A DNA stretch of 8,272 nt from Desulfocapsa sp. (GTDB lineage: Bacteria; Desulfobacterota; Desulfobulbia; Desulfobulbales; Desulfocapsaceae). Made by a program: the position numbers and the translations under genes. Below, piece after piece: positions 1-7,898 of the stretch. Under the pieces are notes generated by a model. The model searched no databases and was not told the origin of the DNA. It saw nothing but the letters and a program-made list of their open reading frames with translations. The number at the start of each line of letters is the position of its first letter. The stretch's first letter is position 1. Where the stretch lies: positions 1-8,272 of the forward strand of contig DAOWDZ010000239.1 of NCBI GenBank assembly GCA_030638765.1, given 5' to 3'.

Positions 1-821
1 AAGGTGGCAAGGGAGGTTCAAGGCGTGGAACACTCTTGCTACTTCTGCGTAAATTTGTCCTGGTGCTGCTCGTTGTTATTGCAACGATATCAATTTTGTC
101 AGCTCTGGGTCTAAATATTGCCCCGTTAATTGCCGGAGCTGGTATCCTTGGCTTAGCAATCAGTTTTGGTGCTCAATCACTCGTCACTGACATTTTCTCA
201 GGTATATTTTTCCTGATCGACGATGCCTTCAGAGTTGGTGATTATATAGACACAGGATCGGCAAAGGGATTGGTGGAACACATTTCTCTACGTGCAGTAC
301 GACTCAGACATCATCGAGGCATGGTGCAGACGGTTCCCTTTGGTAAAATTGGCACCGTGGTCAACTTCTCTCGCGACTATATCATTATGAAACTGGATTT
401 TCGGGTTAAGTATGATACTGACGTGGATAAAGTTCGGAAGATTGTTAAAAAAATCTACAAAGAACTTCTTCTAGATGAAGAACTTGGCCCAAAACTTCTT
501 GGAAAGCTCAAATCACAGGGTGTTCGCCAAATGGAAGACTCCGCCATGATCATGCGGATCAAATTTACAACTCCTCCCGGTGAACAATTTGTGATGCGTA
601 AAGAAATCCTCATGCGCCTCCAGGAAGCATTCAGCGCAAATAATATTGAGTTTGCCCATCGTAATGTCACTGTGTATATGCCATCCGAAAATGAAAGTAC
701 AAAATCGATGAGCACAGACAGCCCTAAAACCCCATCCAAAGAAACGATTCAAAGTGCAGCAGCACTGTCCATTCTCAATGAAGAAGAACAAGGCAAACCC
801 ATTGAAAATGGTGGTAGATAA
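1..821 (+). CDS. MscS-family mechanosensitive ion channel, N-terminus outside window
   Basis: This is the C-terminal part of a small-conductance mechanosensitive channel, an inner-membrane pore that releases solutes on hypo-osmotic shock. The frame is open back to the first full codon at base 3 with no stop, so the gene begins upstream; the TTG at 36 is not a convincing start. In order one sees a hydrophobic helix (about 50-110), then the Gly/Ala-rich pore-lining TM3 (about 108-200, including AGAGILGLAISFGAQSL), then the FFLIDDAFRVGDYI segment that opens the cytoplasmic beta domain, then an alpha/beta domain ending near VTVYMPSE. Gly/Ala packing in TM3 and the F..GD.I motif are hallmarks of the family. 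The last ~45 residues form a polar Ser/Thr/Glu-rich tail outside the conserved fold. The missing N-terminus could carry extra membrane helices, so the subfamily cannot be set. The next gene follows on the same strand after 59 bases. Confidence 0.93.
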   Translation, partial: GGKGGSRRGTLLLLLRKFVLVLLVVIATISILSALGLNIAPLIAGAGILGLAISFGAQSLVTDIFSGIFFLIDDAFRVGDYIDTGSAKGLVEHISLRAVRLRHHRGMVQTVPFGKIGTVVNFSRDYIIMKLDFRVKYDTDVDKVRKIVKKIYKELLLDEELGPKLLGKLKSQGVRQMEDSAMIMRIKFTTPPGEQFVMRKEILMRLQEAFSANNIEFAHRNVTVYMPSENESTKSMSTDSPKTPSKETIQSAAALSILNEEEQGKPIENGGR

Positions 822-880
822 GCCATAATCAATCCCATGGATGAATTGCACCACAACTCAACACACATAGACAACTCACA

Positions 881-2779
881 ATGATCACTAAATTTCACAT
901 CAACACCTTAGTTAATATTGGTTTTTCAACTGTGATTCTTTTGGTTACAGTTTTGATGATTAGTAGCCAAATCGTGCTTTCAAAAATTGAAGATGATTCC
1001 ATTCGGATTACTTCTTTACGCACCCCCACCACCAAAGCTGGTTCATCAATGAACACAGCCCTCAACAGCTCCCTGGCAGCACTTCGCGGCTGGATGCTTC
1101 TTGAGGAAGAGCGTTTTCTTGTCGTTCGCAGGGATTCGTGGCAAACCATTCGCCAAGACGAAAAGAAACTGCATGATCTTTCGCAAAAATGGACTAATCC
1201 ACAAAATAAAGAGCGCTTTTCCAGAATAGTACGACTTTTGGATCAACTGGAAAACGAACAGACAACCATCGAACTTCTTTCCCACAAATCTGAAAACATT
1301 CATTCCACTGAAATTCTTTTCAATTCCGCCGCACCGCTCGCTGCATCAATAGCTGACAACATCACCAAAATGATTGATTTCACCAAAAGCCAGCAATTCA
1401 ACACCGAACGATTGAAAACCCTCGCTACAATGGCTGATTTTCGTGGTTCTTTTGCGCTCGCAATCGCTGATATCAGAGCATTTCTACTCTCTGGTGAGAC
1501 ACAATTTAAAACATCCTTTGAATTGCACTGGTACAAAAATGAAGAAAGTTATGGGCAATTGAACGCACTGGCTGAACACCTGACGCCCTTCGAACGAAAT
1601 CTGTTGGAAGAAGTCAAGATGCACAGGGAAGTATTTCAGCCATTAACGGATGAAATGTTTATTTCCCGACAAAGTAAAGAGTGGAATCAGGCAAACTATC
1701 TGCTTAAAACAACCGCTGCACAAACTGCCAATGAACTCGTCGAAATCTTGCAGGAGATGGTCTCCGATCAGAACAGTCTTCTTGAGAAGGATGCCATTTT
1801 GTTGAGTAAAGAAGTAGAGCAAATGAAAATATTTCAGGTGGCATTTTTTAGCTTTTGCCTGTTAATAACATTTTTCTTTGCCACAACTATCAATCGAAAA
1901 TATATAGTATTCCGCCATGATCTGGAAAACAGAAATGACTTGATTGACCAAAATGTTTTGATGGCTGAACTTGACAAAGAAGGGACCATTACAAGTATCA
2001 GCAATGCACTTTGCCGTAAGCTTGGTGGTTTAAAAAAAGACTTTCTCGGGACACAAAGTCACTTTTTCCTCCCCCCTGACGACGATAGCAAACTATCCGA
2101 TGAAATATTGAAATCCTTGTTAACAGGCCAGACTTGGCAGGGAGAATTCCAGCGAACCACATTGGAAAATAATGAAATCTGGTTCTCCTCAACCATCATC
2201 CCCATCACTATTAAAAGGGGAGATAGCCTGTATCACAACATCCTTGAGGATATTACCGATCGCAAACATATCGAAAAGGTGTCTGTCACTGACCAACTCA
2301 CCTCACTCCTGAACCGAAGAAAATTTGACGAAATAATAAATCACGAAAGCAAGTTGGCAAGAAGACGAAAAACGTTTTTCACCCTGGCTATTCTTGATAT
2401 TGATTTCTTTAAAAAATACAATGACCAGTATGGCCATCCTGCGGGAGATACTGCACTTGTTCGAACAGCCTCCGCGCTTAAATCAAGTCTCTCCAGGCCA
2501 GATGATTATGTTTTTCGTCTGGGGGGTGAGGAGTTCGGAATTATCTTTAACAGTTTAGATAAAGAGCAATCACTGGATATATTGGATCGTGTCCGTAAAA
2601 GTGTCGAAAACTTGAAAATTGAGCATATTCAAAATGAGGTTTCAGATTATGTCACTATTTCCATTGGGGCAAAAGTATGCTCGGTCGACGAATTAATTGA
2701 GACAGATGCACTATACAACGAAGCTGACAGGCTACTTTACGCCGCTAAAGAAACACGGAATACAGTTGTTGTGAAATGA
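881..2779 (+). CDS. Membrane-bound PAS-GGDEF diguanylate cyclase
   Basis: This 632-residue enzyme is predicted to make the second messenger c-di-GMP from two GTP. A first membrane helix (about 13-33) and a second (about 317-336) enclose a ~280-residue, mostly helical extracytoplasmic sensor. Two similar stretches in it (LRGWMLLEEERF near 69 and IRAFLLSGETQF near 198) resemble tandem four-helix-bundle sensors of the CHASE3/HBM kind. A PAS domain (about 355-462) ends in the usual ILEDITDRK linker. The GGDEF domain (about 465-630) has the metal-binding aspartates in LDIDFFKKYND (D506, D508) and the active-site loop RLGGEEF (GGEEF 548-552). The inhibitory RxxD site (RPDD, 539-542) lies exactly five residues before GGEEF, so both catalysis and product inhibition should be intact. 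No EAL or HD-GYP domain is present. No clear Shine-Dalgarno precedes the ATG, so the start is less certain than the rest. The signal sensed is unknown. Confidence 0.94.
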   Translation: MITKFHINTLVNIGFSTVILLVTVLMISSQIVLSKIEDDSIRITSLRTPTTKAGSSMNTALNSSLAALRGWMLLEEERFLVVRRDSWQTIRQDEKKLHDLSQKWTNPQNKERFSRIVRLLDQLENEQTTIELLSHKSENIHSTEILFNSAAPLAASIADNITKMIDFTKSQQFNTERLKTLATMADFRGSFALAIADIRAFLLSGETQFKTSFELHWYKNEESYGQLNALAEHLTPFERNLLEEVKMHREVFQPLTDEMFISRQSKEWNQANYLLKTTAAQTANELVEILQEMVSDQNSLLEKDAILLSKEVEQMKIFQVAFFSFCLLITFFFATTINRKYIVFRHDLENRNDLIDQNVLMAELDKEGTITSISNALCRKLGGLKKDFLGTQSHFFLPPDDDSKLSDEILKSLLTGQTWQGEFQRTTLENNEIWFSSTIIPITIKRGDSLYHNILEDITDRKHIEKVSVTDQLTSLLNRRKFDEIINHESKLARRRKTFFTLAILDIDFFKKYNDQYGHPAGDTALVRTASALKSSLSRPDDYVFRLGGEEFGIIFNSLDKEQSLDILDRVRKSVENLKIEHIQNEVSDYVTISIGAKVCSVDELIETDALYNEADRLLYAAKETRNTVVVK

Positions 2780-2866
2780 TAGATGTAGTTTCCCATTATC
2801 GTCACCGACAAAATTACTACTGATATTTTTGGTGAAATAGTTTTTCCAAATTGACCCGGCTGACTA
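2780..2866. other. Convergent intergenic spacer, no clear terminator
   Basis: These 87 bases separate the ends of two convergent genes, where a bidirectional terminator would be expected. The only inverted repeat I found is a short TTTGG/CCAAA pair near 2828-2851 with a long AT-rich loop, too weak to call an intrinsic terminator. Termination may be factor-dependent here. Confidence 0.5.
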
Positions 2867-3643
2867 TCAACCAATCAAAAAGTCCAAAATTCTCTGAGTC
2901 ACATGTGCCTCAACAAGTCCTGCTATCAATAAAAAGAATGCCACAGCAGAAACGATTAACGTTAAGGGAGCCTCATTTTTAAACTTTTCAATATACTCAA
3001 ATATTTCCAACGGTTTATCTGTCAGCGCCTTTTCTTTGATCAATAAATGAGCAGAAAAAGCCACTGCCCCTGCAAAGGAAATAGTTGGTATTTCTATTAT
3101 GCCATGCGGGATTAAAGACACAAAACCGACAAGATATGAACCGAATATATGAGTTGACGTTGAAACGGTCATACCACTTTCTATACCCAGTAATATCATC
3201 CCGAGCCAGGGAACCATTAGCCAGACATACACTCTGCGAAGCGACTCTTCCTCAATCCTTAAACAACCAGGCAGAAAGCATAAAAGTTTCATTCTTTTTC
3301 TACCGCAAAATACTTTTCGCAGAATCTGTGGAAACAAAGATATATTATGGGGGTTAAAAAGGGCAGCGGTATAGAGAAAGGAGATCGTAAAGAGAGAAGC
3401 CAGAGTGTTCCAGCAAAACAAGAGAATTCCAGTATCAATCCCCATTTTGGCGCCAGTTTCAAAAATGGGAAAGACATACGAAAGGCGCTTGGTGGAAGCC
3501 TCGAAAATTGCCTCCGGAGCAATCTTCAGAATAGATATAAAGAAAACTCCCGTTACAAAACTTACAGCAAAAGAAATGAGATAGGCAAATATCAGCCTTT
3601 TCCATGCAGTAAAAAACAGGTATTTATTATTTCCACCAAACAT
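2867..3643 (-). CDS. SpoIIM/DUF95-family integral membrane protein
   Basis: This 258-residue polytopic inner-membrane protein has hydrophobic segments at about 16-38, 71-95, 141-158, 168-200 and 226-246. Two features place it in the stage II sporulation protein M / DUF95 family: the motif IPHGIIEIP (178-186) at the edge of a membrane helix, with a Ser/Ala/Gly-rich helix after it, and the C-terminal segment AGLVEAHVTQRI (241-252). In spore-formers SpoIIM helps engulfment; relatives in non-sporulating bacteria are common and mostly uncharacterised, so sporulation should not be inferred. The 100-140 loop is Cys- and basic-rich (CGRKRMKLLCFLPGC), which is somewhat unusual. It starts 20 bases after the pyrF stop on the same strand and is probably co-transcribed with it. 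The upstream sequence has no strong Shine-Dalgarno, so translation may depend on coupling with pyrF. Confidence 0.82.
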   Translation of the reverse strand: MFGGNNKYLFFTAWKRLIFAYLISFAVSFVTGVFFISILKIAPEAIFEASTKRLSYVFPIFETGAKMGIDTGILLFCWNTLASLFTISFLYTAALFNPHNISLFPQILRKVFCGRKRMKLLCFLPGCLRIEEESLRRVYVWLMVPWLGMILLGIESGMTVSTSTHIFGSYLVGFVSLIPHGIIEIPTISFAGAVAFSAHLLIKEKALTDKPLEIFEYIEKFKNEAPLTLIVSAVAFFLLIAGLVEAHVTQRILDFLIG

Positions 3644-3663
3644 TTTCAGAGAACAGCAGTGAG

Positions 3664-4377
3664 TTATTCAGAAAGACTTTGCCTGATATCCGTTTGCATT
3701 TCTTCTATAACGCTTACAGGGTTATCAGCTTTTGTAATCGGACGTCCAACAACCACATGATCAGCTCCCGTTGCAATTGCCCGTCCCGCTGTAATTATAC
3801 GCTTTTGATCATCAGACCCATCAGAGACATTACTTCCAGGCCTGATACCAGGAGTCACGATCAGCAGCTTATCGCCAAGATCCTTGCGTAATCGCTCTGC
3901 TTCAAGGCCGGAGGAGACAACACCATCACAACCAAGCTCCAGAGCACGCCTGGCACGAAAAAGGACAAGATCTTCCACAGATTGTGTCATTCCCATGGCT
4001 CGAAGGTCTTCCTCTCCAAAACTTGTGAGTACCGTTACTGCCAGAAGTTTCAAATCACCTCTTGCCTCCATTGCAGCTTTGATAATCGCGTCATTTCCAT
4101 GAATTGTTGCAAGGGAGACGCCCCTGTTATTAAGCTGTCCCACAGCAAGTTTTACTGTTTCTGGGATATCAAAAAACTTCAGATCCAGCATCACGTTATG
4201 GCCACGGGCAATAATCCAGTCAACCACTTCAAAATAGGATGCCATGAAAAGCTGAAGGCCAACCTTAAAATAACGGGTATGGGATTCACAACGCTTCACC
4301 ATTTCCTTGGCAAGTTCTGGATTGTCAACATCCAGAGCAACAATAATTCGATCCTGCAATTCTATATGTGTAGTCAC
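3664..4377 (-). CDS. pyrF: Orotidine 5'-phosphate decarboxylase
   Basis: This cytoplasmic enzyme converts OMP to UMP, the last step of de novo pyrimidine synthesis. At 237 residues it is the normal size for the bacterial TIM-barrel form. The N-terminal strand reads IIVALDVDN (D16), followed by substrate-side FKVGLQLF (K38). The catalytic Asp-Lys-Asp array is DLKFFDIPETV (D65, K67, D70). Further on are IHG (H93), the phosphate-gripping TPGIRP (R179) and VVVGRPIT (R212). All expected catalytic residues are present. The ATG at 4377 is well supported by an AGAGGTG ribosome binding site seven bases upstream. It lies 88 bases downstream of the fabI-like gene and 20 bases upstream of the SpoIIM-like gene on the same strand, so a shared transcript is likely although the functions are unrelated. 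Confidence 0.97.
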   Translation of the reverse strand: MTTHIELQDRIIVALDVDNPELAKEMVKRCESHTRYFKVGLQLFMASYFEVVDWIIARGHNVMLDLKFFDIPETVKLAVGQLNNRGVSLATIHGNDAIIKAAMEARGDLKLLAVTVLTSFGEEDLRAMGMTQSVEDLVLFRARRALELGCDGVVSSGLEAERLRKDLGDKLLIVTPGIRPGSNVSDGSDDQKRIITAGRAIATGADHVVVGRPITKADNPVSVIEEMQTDIRQSLSE

Positions 4378-4384
4378 TATTTTT

Positions 4385-4391
4385 CACCTCT
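4385..4391 (-). promoter_or_regulatory. Ribosome binding site of pyrF
   Basis: On the minus strand this reads AGAGGTG, seven bases before the ATG. It is a good Shine-Dalgarno match and fixes the pyrF start. Confidence 0.75.
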
Positions 4392-4465
4392 ACATTCGAT
4401 TTTCAGTACACAAATTCAGTTATTTTCATCTCGATCTAAATGGCGATAGCGTGTTCTGTCACTTG

Positions 4466-5278
4466 TCAGCCAACTGCTCCCTGCACAATCTCAGAATCAA
4501 AATAATTCACAGACATCCCGGCATCAACAACCACGGTCTGAGCAGTTATTCCAGAAGAACGTGGAGAGAGCAAAAAGGCGGCAAGATCAGCAGCCTCGCT
4601 GGTTTTAAGAGCCTTTTTTCGTAAAATGGCTTTTTCTGCATACAGATAGCTGTCTACATATCCGGGGATTCCGGCTGAGGCCGAAGTTTTCAGTAAACTT
4701 GGCGCCACGGCATTAAAACGCACCTCCGAAAAGGAAGAAAATGATTTTGCCAGAAAACAGATGGAAGAATTAAGAGCCGCCTTAATGGGTGCCATATAAC
4801 CGTAATTTTCTGCAGCCATACTGGTGGTTGAGATGGAAATGGTAATAGCTGATGCCTCACGTGAAAATAGTTCACGAAAATGATTACATATGGAGATAAA
4901 AGAAAAACAAGAGATATCAAAGGCCTGCAGAAAATCCTTTTTCACAGTTCCGTGAAATGGCGTTAATCCTTCCGAATAATTTGCAAAGGCTATGGAATGT
5001 ACCAGACCGTCAATACGACCGCCCTCTACCTCATTCATCTCCTCACCAATTTCCTTACGAACCCGAATGATATTTTCCTCATCTTCTACATCACAAAGAA
5101 ATACAGGGGAATCAGGAAAGAGTTTTCTGGCAGCTTCCGCCCTTTCTTCAGAGCGAACCACGTGAATCACCTTACCACCCTCTGCAACAAGCACTTTCGC
5201 AATGGCTGCAGCAACTGATTTCTTATTGGCCAGGCCAAATATCACAAATGTTTTATCTTCTATCTGTAAAAAACCCAT
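4466..5278 (-). CDS. fabI: FabI-type enoyl-ACP reductase (divergent SDR)
   Basis: This is a 270-residue short-chain dehydrogenase/reductase of the FabI type, predicted to reduce the enoyl-ACP double bond with NAD(P)H in fatty-acid elongation. The FabI-style nucleotide motif [10 protein letters not shown] occupies about 14-23, LCDVEDE follows (about 61-67) and HSIAFA lies near 94-99. The catalytic pair is NYGYMAPIK, with Tyr159 and Lys166 in the Y-x6-K spacing of FabI rather than the YxxxK of classical SDRs. The C-terminus has the typical [13 protein letters not shown] segment. The residue aligning with the second active-site tyrosine of E. coli FabI (Y146) is Ile149, and M-G after the catalytic Tyr is M-A, so this is a divergent member and could be a paralogue with another acyl substrate. 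Start: GTG at 5281 and ATG at 5278 are adjacent; I chose the ATG because GAGG at 5284-5287 lies five bases before it but only two before the GTG. It leads the minus-strand block fabI-pyrF-SpoIIM-like. Confidence 0.82.
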   Translation of the reverse strand: MGFLQIEDKTFVIFGLANKKSVAAAIAKVLVAEGGKVIHVVRSEERAEAARKLFPDSPVFLCDVEDEENIIRVRKEIGEEMNEVEGGRIDGLVHSIAFANYSEGLTPFHGTVKKDFLQAFDISCFSFISICNHFRELFSREASAITISISTTSMAAENYGYMAPIKAALNSSICFLAKSFSSFSEVRFNAVAPSLLKTSASAGIPGYVDSYLYAEKAILRKKALKTSEAADLAAFLLSPRSSGITAQTVVVDAGMSVNYFDSEIVQGAVG

Positions 5279-5478
5279 CACGTCCTCTTTAAGCTATCAG
5301 TATGATTTTGTTTCAAAGCTCATGAATTTTCAAAGATACACCAGGATATTATCTGAGAATAGTATTTTCTTCGCCAGAAGCTAAACAGCTTTGGTTAATG
5401 GTGAAATTTTTTAAAAAAAATGTTATTAAAATGACAACTTATTATATATCAAAATTGAAAATCACACAGTCAAATATC
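5279..5478. promoter_or_regulatory. Divergent intergenic/regulatory region with a hairpin
   Basis: These ~200 AT-rich bases lie between two divergently transcribed genes and should carry both promoters. What can be seen: GAGG (5284-5287, minus) for the fabI-like gene; TTGAAA on the minus strand near 5330 as a possible -35; a perfect minus-strand TATAAT (5441-5446), though its nearest -35-like AGTCAA (5468-5473 on plus) is 21 bases away; a T6A8 tract (5407-5420); and an inverted repeat at 5374-5394. No promoter has both boxes with good spacing, so assignments are tentative. Confidence 0.4.
5374..5394. repeat. Inverted repeat / hairpin in divergent intergenic region
   Basis: The arms CCAGAAGCT and AGCTTTGG pair over eight base pairs with one bulged G around the four-base loop AAAC. 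No T-run follows on either strand, so it is not an intrinsic terminator. It could be an operator or a 5' leader hairpin of either neighbour. Confidence 0.45.
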
Positions 5479-7101
5479 ATGTCAAAATATATTATCGGAA
5501 TCGACACTGGCGGAACTTACACTGATGCAGTACTCCTTGACATAAAAACTAAAGCCGTACTTGCCACCGCTAAAGAGCCCACAATCCATCACAAACTCGC
5601 CCTTTCCACCGGAAAAGTCCTGAAAACTCTTCTCGCCAAATCAGGTGTTGATAAAAGTGATATCTCAAGACTGGCCCTCTCAACCACCCTTGCCACCAAT
5701 GCAGTGGTTGAAAGAAAAGGAGCCCGAGTTGCAGCTTTTGTTATTGGATATGTAAAACATTTCAAACTCCCCATCACCGCCACCATATTTGTTAAAGGTG
5801 GCCATAACATAAGTGGTCTTGAAGAGGAAGTACTCGATATTGACAATATCGTTGATACCATTCAAGGGTTACGCAATGATGTGGATGCCTACGCCGTCTG
5901 TTCAGCCATGTCCATGACAAACCCAAGCCATGAGCTGGTGACAGAGAAAGCAATCTCCATGATTGACCCTAAACCTGTTTTCTGTTCCCATACAGTCAGT
6001 CAGCATACAGGCATGAAGGAACGGGCAGCTACTGCCGCACTTCACGCCAAACTCATGCCGATTATGAAAGATTTTGCATCCGGAATACAAGACGCCGTAA
6101 CTGAAAATGCTTTGGATTGTCCAGTCTTTCTCATAACAGGAAACGGAACCCGAATTTCCATTGAGGATGCCGTTGAACAAGCTGGTATTACGGTGGCCAG
6201 TGGCCCGGCCTGCACAGCAGGTTTCGGTGCTGCCCAGAATGTTGACCATGCGCTTGTCGTTGACGTTGGCGGTACTACAACAGATATTGCCATAGTCGAA
6301 AATGGTGGAATGGTGATTTCACCCGATGGGTGTCAGATAGGACAGTGGCAAACACATGTGGAAGCTGTTGATATGTTCACCGGTGGCATTGGCGGAGACA
6401 GCCACGTGGTGCTCGATGAGAAAGGCAATATCACTCTTGGCCCGTCCCGAGTGATTCCCTTATCGATGTCCGCAGGTTTTCCCGGTTGTAGAAACTGGCT
6501 GGGATCCGAGTTAAAATCCAAATGCATCTCCCTACTCCCCGAATTTGATGCTCTCAAAAATGATGACCCTATTGTTTATGCTCTTGCAGCCGGGCCATCC
6601 ACGGCCGATTCCATCCGCAAAATAACAGGATTTTCAGGGGTACCGTTAAATAAACGACTGGAGCAGCTCTCAAGGCGCCAAATCATACTCGAAACCGGTT
6701 TTACCCCCACAGATGCCCTCCATGTGCTAGGCAAAATAGATATTGGAGACACAAACAAAGCGGAAAATGGTGCCACCGTTCTTGGAGCTCTGCTCAACAT
6801 GAGCAAAGAACGTTTTTGTGAAAAAATCATCACCATGACTGAAGAGAAAATAGAAAACCTGCTTATTGACTATATCATTCACCGTTATTGGGGAAAATCG
6901 CTCACCAATTTTATCACCACCCGAAATAATCATCCAGTATTAGATGTGAAATTCAGCATGAAAATTCCATTAATAGGGACGGGTGCCGCAGCGCAATACT
7001 TCCTGCCTCGTGTTGCGGAACATCTTGGTACTCAAGTAGATTTTCCAGAATATTGTGAAGTTGGAAATGGAATGGGTGCTGCAATACTTGGGATCAATTA
7101 A
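5479..7101 (+). CDS. Hydantoinase/oxoprolinase-family protein (HyuA-like, ASKHA fold)
   Basis: This 540-residue protein has the two ATP-binding halves of the hydantoinase/oxoprolinase family, whose characterised members open cyclic amides such as hydantoins or 5-oxoproline with ATP. The N-terminal domain begins with phosphate-1 motif GIDTGGTYTDAVLLD (7-21) and contains LSTTLATNAVVE. The second half has ASGPACTAGFGAAQ (about 239-252), then phosphate-2 motif VVDVGGTTTDIAIV (D262, G264-G265, D269), and then FTGGIGGDSHVVLDE. It is shorter than typical HyuA (about 690) or full 5-oxoprolinase (about 1290), and no HyuB partner lies beside it, so the substrate is unknown. The C-terminus (about 460-540) ends in a Gly-rich NGMGAAILGIN. 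The frame is open back to an ATG at 5398, but that adds 27 Lys/Thr-rich residues before the domain. I prefer the ATG at 5479, seven residues before the motif; neither start has a good ribosome binding site. Confidence 0.87.
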   Translation: MSKYIIGIDTGGTYTDAVLLDIKTKAVLATAKEPTIHHKLALSTGKVLKTLLAKSGVDKSDISRLALSTTLATNAVVERKGARVAAFVIGYVKHFKLPITATIFVKGGHNISGLEEEVLDIDNIVDTIQGLRNDVDAYAVCSAMSMTNPSHELVTEKAISMIDPKPVFCSHTVSQHTGMKERAATAALHAKLMPIMKDFASGIQDAVTENALDCPVFLITGNGTRISIEDAVEQAGITVASGPACTAGFGAAQNVDHALVVDVGGTTTDIAIVENGGMVISPDGCQIGQWQTHVEAVDMFTGGIGGDSHVVLDEKGNITLGPSRVIPLSMSAGFPGCRNWLGSELKSKCISLLPEFDALKNDDPIVYALAAGPSTADSIRKITGFSGVPLNKRLEQLSRRQIILETGFTPTDALHVLGKIDIGDTNKAENGATVLGALLNMSKERFCEKIITMTEEKIENLLIDYIIHRYWGKSLTNFITTRNNHPVLDVKFSMKIPLIGTGAAAQYFLPRVAEHLGTQVDFPEYCEVGNGMGAAILGIN

Positions 7102-7103
7102 AA

Positions 7104-7120
7104 ATAGTAATCATTATTAT
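7104..7120. promoter_or_regulatory. Candidate Fur/PerR-like operator upstream of the redox genes
   Basis: A 17-base inverted repeat has arms ATAGTAAT and ATTATTAT around a central C; 7 of 8 positions pair. Its 15-base core matches the textbook PerR box (TTATAATNATTATAA) at 11 of 14 defined positions. A TTGACA (7122-7127) lies just downstream and a TATACT at 7152-7157, but their 24-base spacing is too long for a standard sigma-70 promoter. The region is AT-rich, so chance resemblance is possible. Confidence 0.3.
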
Positions 7121-7196
7121 ATTGACAAATATACTACATTTTGACTAAAGATATACTTCTTAGAGAATCAGTTTAACATATACGAGGATTACTATT

Positions 7197-7835
7197 ATGA
7201 AGCAATGGAAATGTTCAGTGTGCGGCTACATTCATGAGGGTGATGAACCACCCGAGAAATGCCCGCTCTGTGGAGCCGAAAAAGACAAGTTTGTTGAACT
7301 TCCTCTCCCCGAAGAACAGGAAGATCCCCCAACAAAGGCGGTGAGTAGAGAAGAGTCATCCATGGAGAACCAGCCTCAACCGCAACTCACCATGATGGAA
7401 AAATTCATGGATTTTATACTGCAGAAACATCTGCATCCCATCAGTGTACACACACCAAACGGGATCATTCCCATAGCCGTACTTTTTGTTTTTATGGCGC
7501 TACTCGTTAACTCCCGTGGACTTGCCGATGCTGCTTACTACAATATGATTGCTGTTCTTTTAAGTATGCCCGTTGTGCTGCTCACCGGATTTGTGACCTG
7601 GCAGAAAAAATATCAGGGTATACAATCCTCTGTGTTCAAACTCAAAATCGGGGCAAGCTGTTTTGCCACAGTTGTTCTCATTGGCCTTGTAATATGGAGA
7701 ACGATGCAGCCGGACATACTCAGTACAGCCTCTTTGGATCGCTGGCTCTTTTTTCTCTGGTCAGGATTCATGCTTGCTGCAATCGGTCTTGCCGGCCACC
7801 TTGGCGGGCAATTGGTCTTTGCCAAAAAGAAATAA
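7197..7835 (+). CDS. Rubredoxin-like domain fused to DUF2231 membrane protein
   Basis: This 212-residue protein joins two modules. Residues 4-33 form a short rubredoxin-like iron site of the rubrerythrin C-terminal type: [10 protein letters not shown] then [11 protein letters not shown], with ligands C6, C9, C22 and C25 all present. A Pro/Glu/Gln-rich linker (about 35-65) leads to a DUF2231-type membrane domain with four hydrophobic helices (about 90-106, 114-133, 146-165, 183-206). Conserved-looking histidines sit at the start of this domain ([13 protein letters not shown]78, H80, H85) and in the last helix ([12 protein letters not shown]). These could bind heme, which is my inference. With no signal peptide, the iron site is probably cytoplasmic and membrane-tethered. 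The likely role is electron transfer; the partner is not shown. The ATG is supported by GAGG (7184-7187) nine bases upstream. The peroxiredoxin follows after 63 bases on the same strand, suggesting joint function in oxidative stress. Confidence 0.87.
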   Translation: MKQWKCSVCGYIHEGDEPPEKCPLCGAEKDKFVELPLPEEQEDPPTKAVSREESSMENQPQPQLTMMEKFMDFILQKHLHPISVHTPNGIIPIAVLFVFMALLVNSRGLADAAYYNMIAVLLSMPVVLLTGFVTWQKKYQGIQSSVFKLKIGASCFATVVLIGLVIWRTMQPDILSTASLDRWLFFLWSGFMLAAIGLAGHLGGQLVFAKKK

Positions 7836-7887
7836 ATCAATTTTACAGAATAATGATCAAGTCATCTTAATATACTAATCCCTTACC

Positions 7888-7893
7888 AGGAGG
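7888..7893 (+). promoter_or_regulatory. Ribosome binding site of the peroxiredoxin
   Basis: A perfect AGGAGG lies five bases before the ATG at 7899. It supports the upstream start and hence the 37-residue N-terminal extension, although a second AGGA-containing sequence (7998-8003) precedes an internal ATG at 8010. Confidence 0.8.
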
Positions 7894-7898
7894 TATCT

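Noticed and set aside
36..38. TTG as the start codon of the MscS-type gene
   Set aside because: The frame stays open upstream to the window edge with plausible channel sequence, and the family normally has more membrane segments before this point, so the gene is truncated by the window.
455..854. Minus-strand open frames under the MscS gene
   Set aside because: They overlap a clear MscS coding frame on the other strand and have no ribosome binding site or recognisable domain.
2828..2851. Possible terminator hairpin between the convergent genes
   Set aside because: The stem is only five AT-rich pairs with a long loop and no clear T-run after it.
3347..3760. A 137-codon plus-strand open frame
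   Set aside because: It runs antisense across the SpoIIM-like gene and the end of pyrF and has a low-complexity Lys/Ser/Gln-rich translation with no family resemblance.
3982..4449. A 155-codon plus-strand open frame
   Set aside because: It lies antisense to pyrF, whose motifs are unmistakable; the translation has no recognisable domain and looks like a shadow of the coding frame.
5902..6249. A 115-codon minus-strand open frame
   Set aside because: It is antisense to the hydantoinase-family gene, which carries conserved ATP-binding motifs in this stretch; no domain was recognised.
7842..7876. Possible promoter for the peroxiredoxin (TTTACA and TATACT)
   Set aside because: The boxes are individually good but 23 bases apart, too far for a standard sigma-70 promoter; co-transcription with the upstream gene is equally likely.
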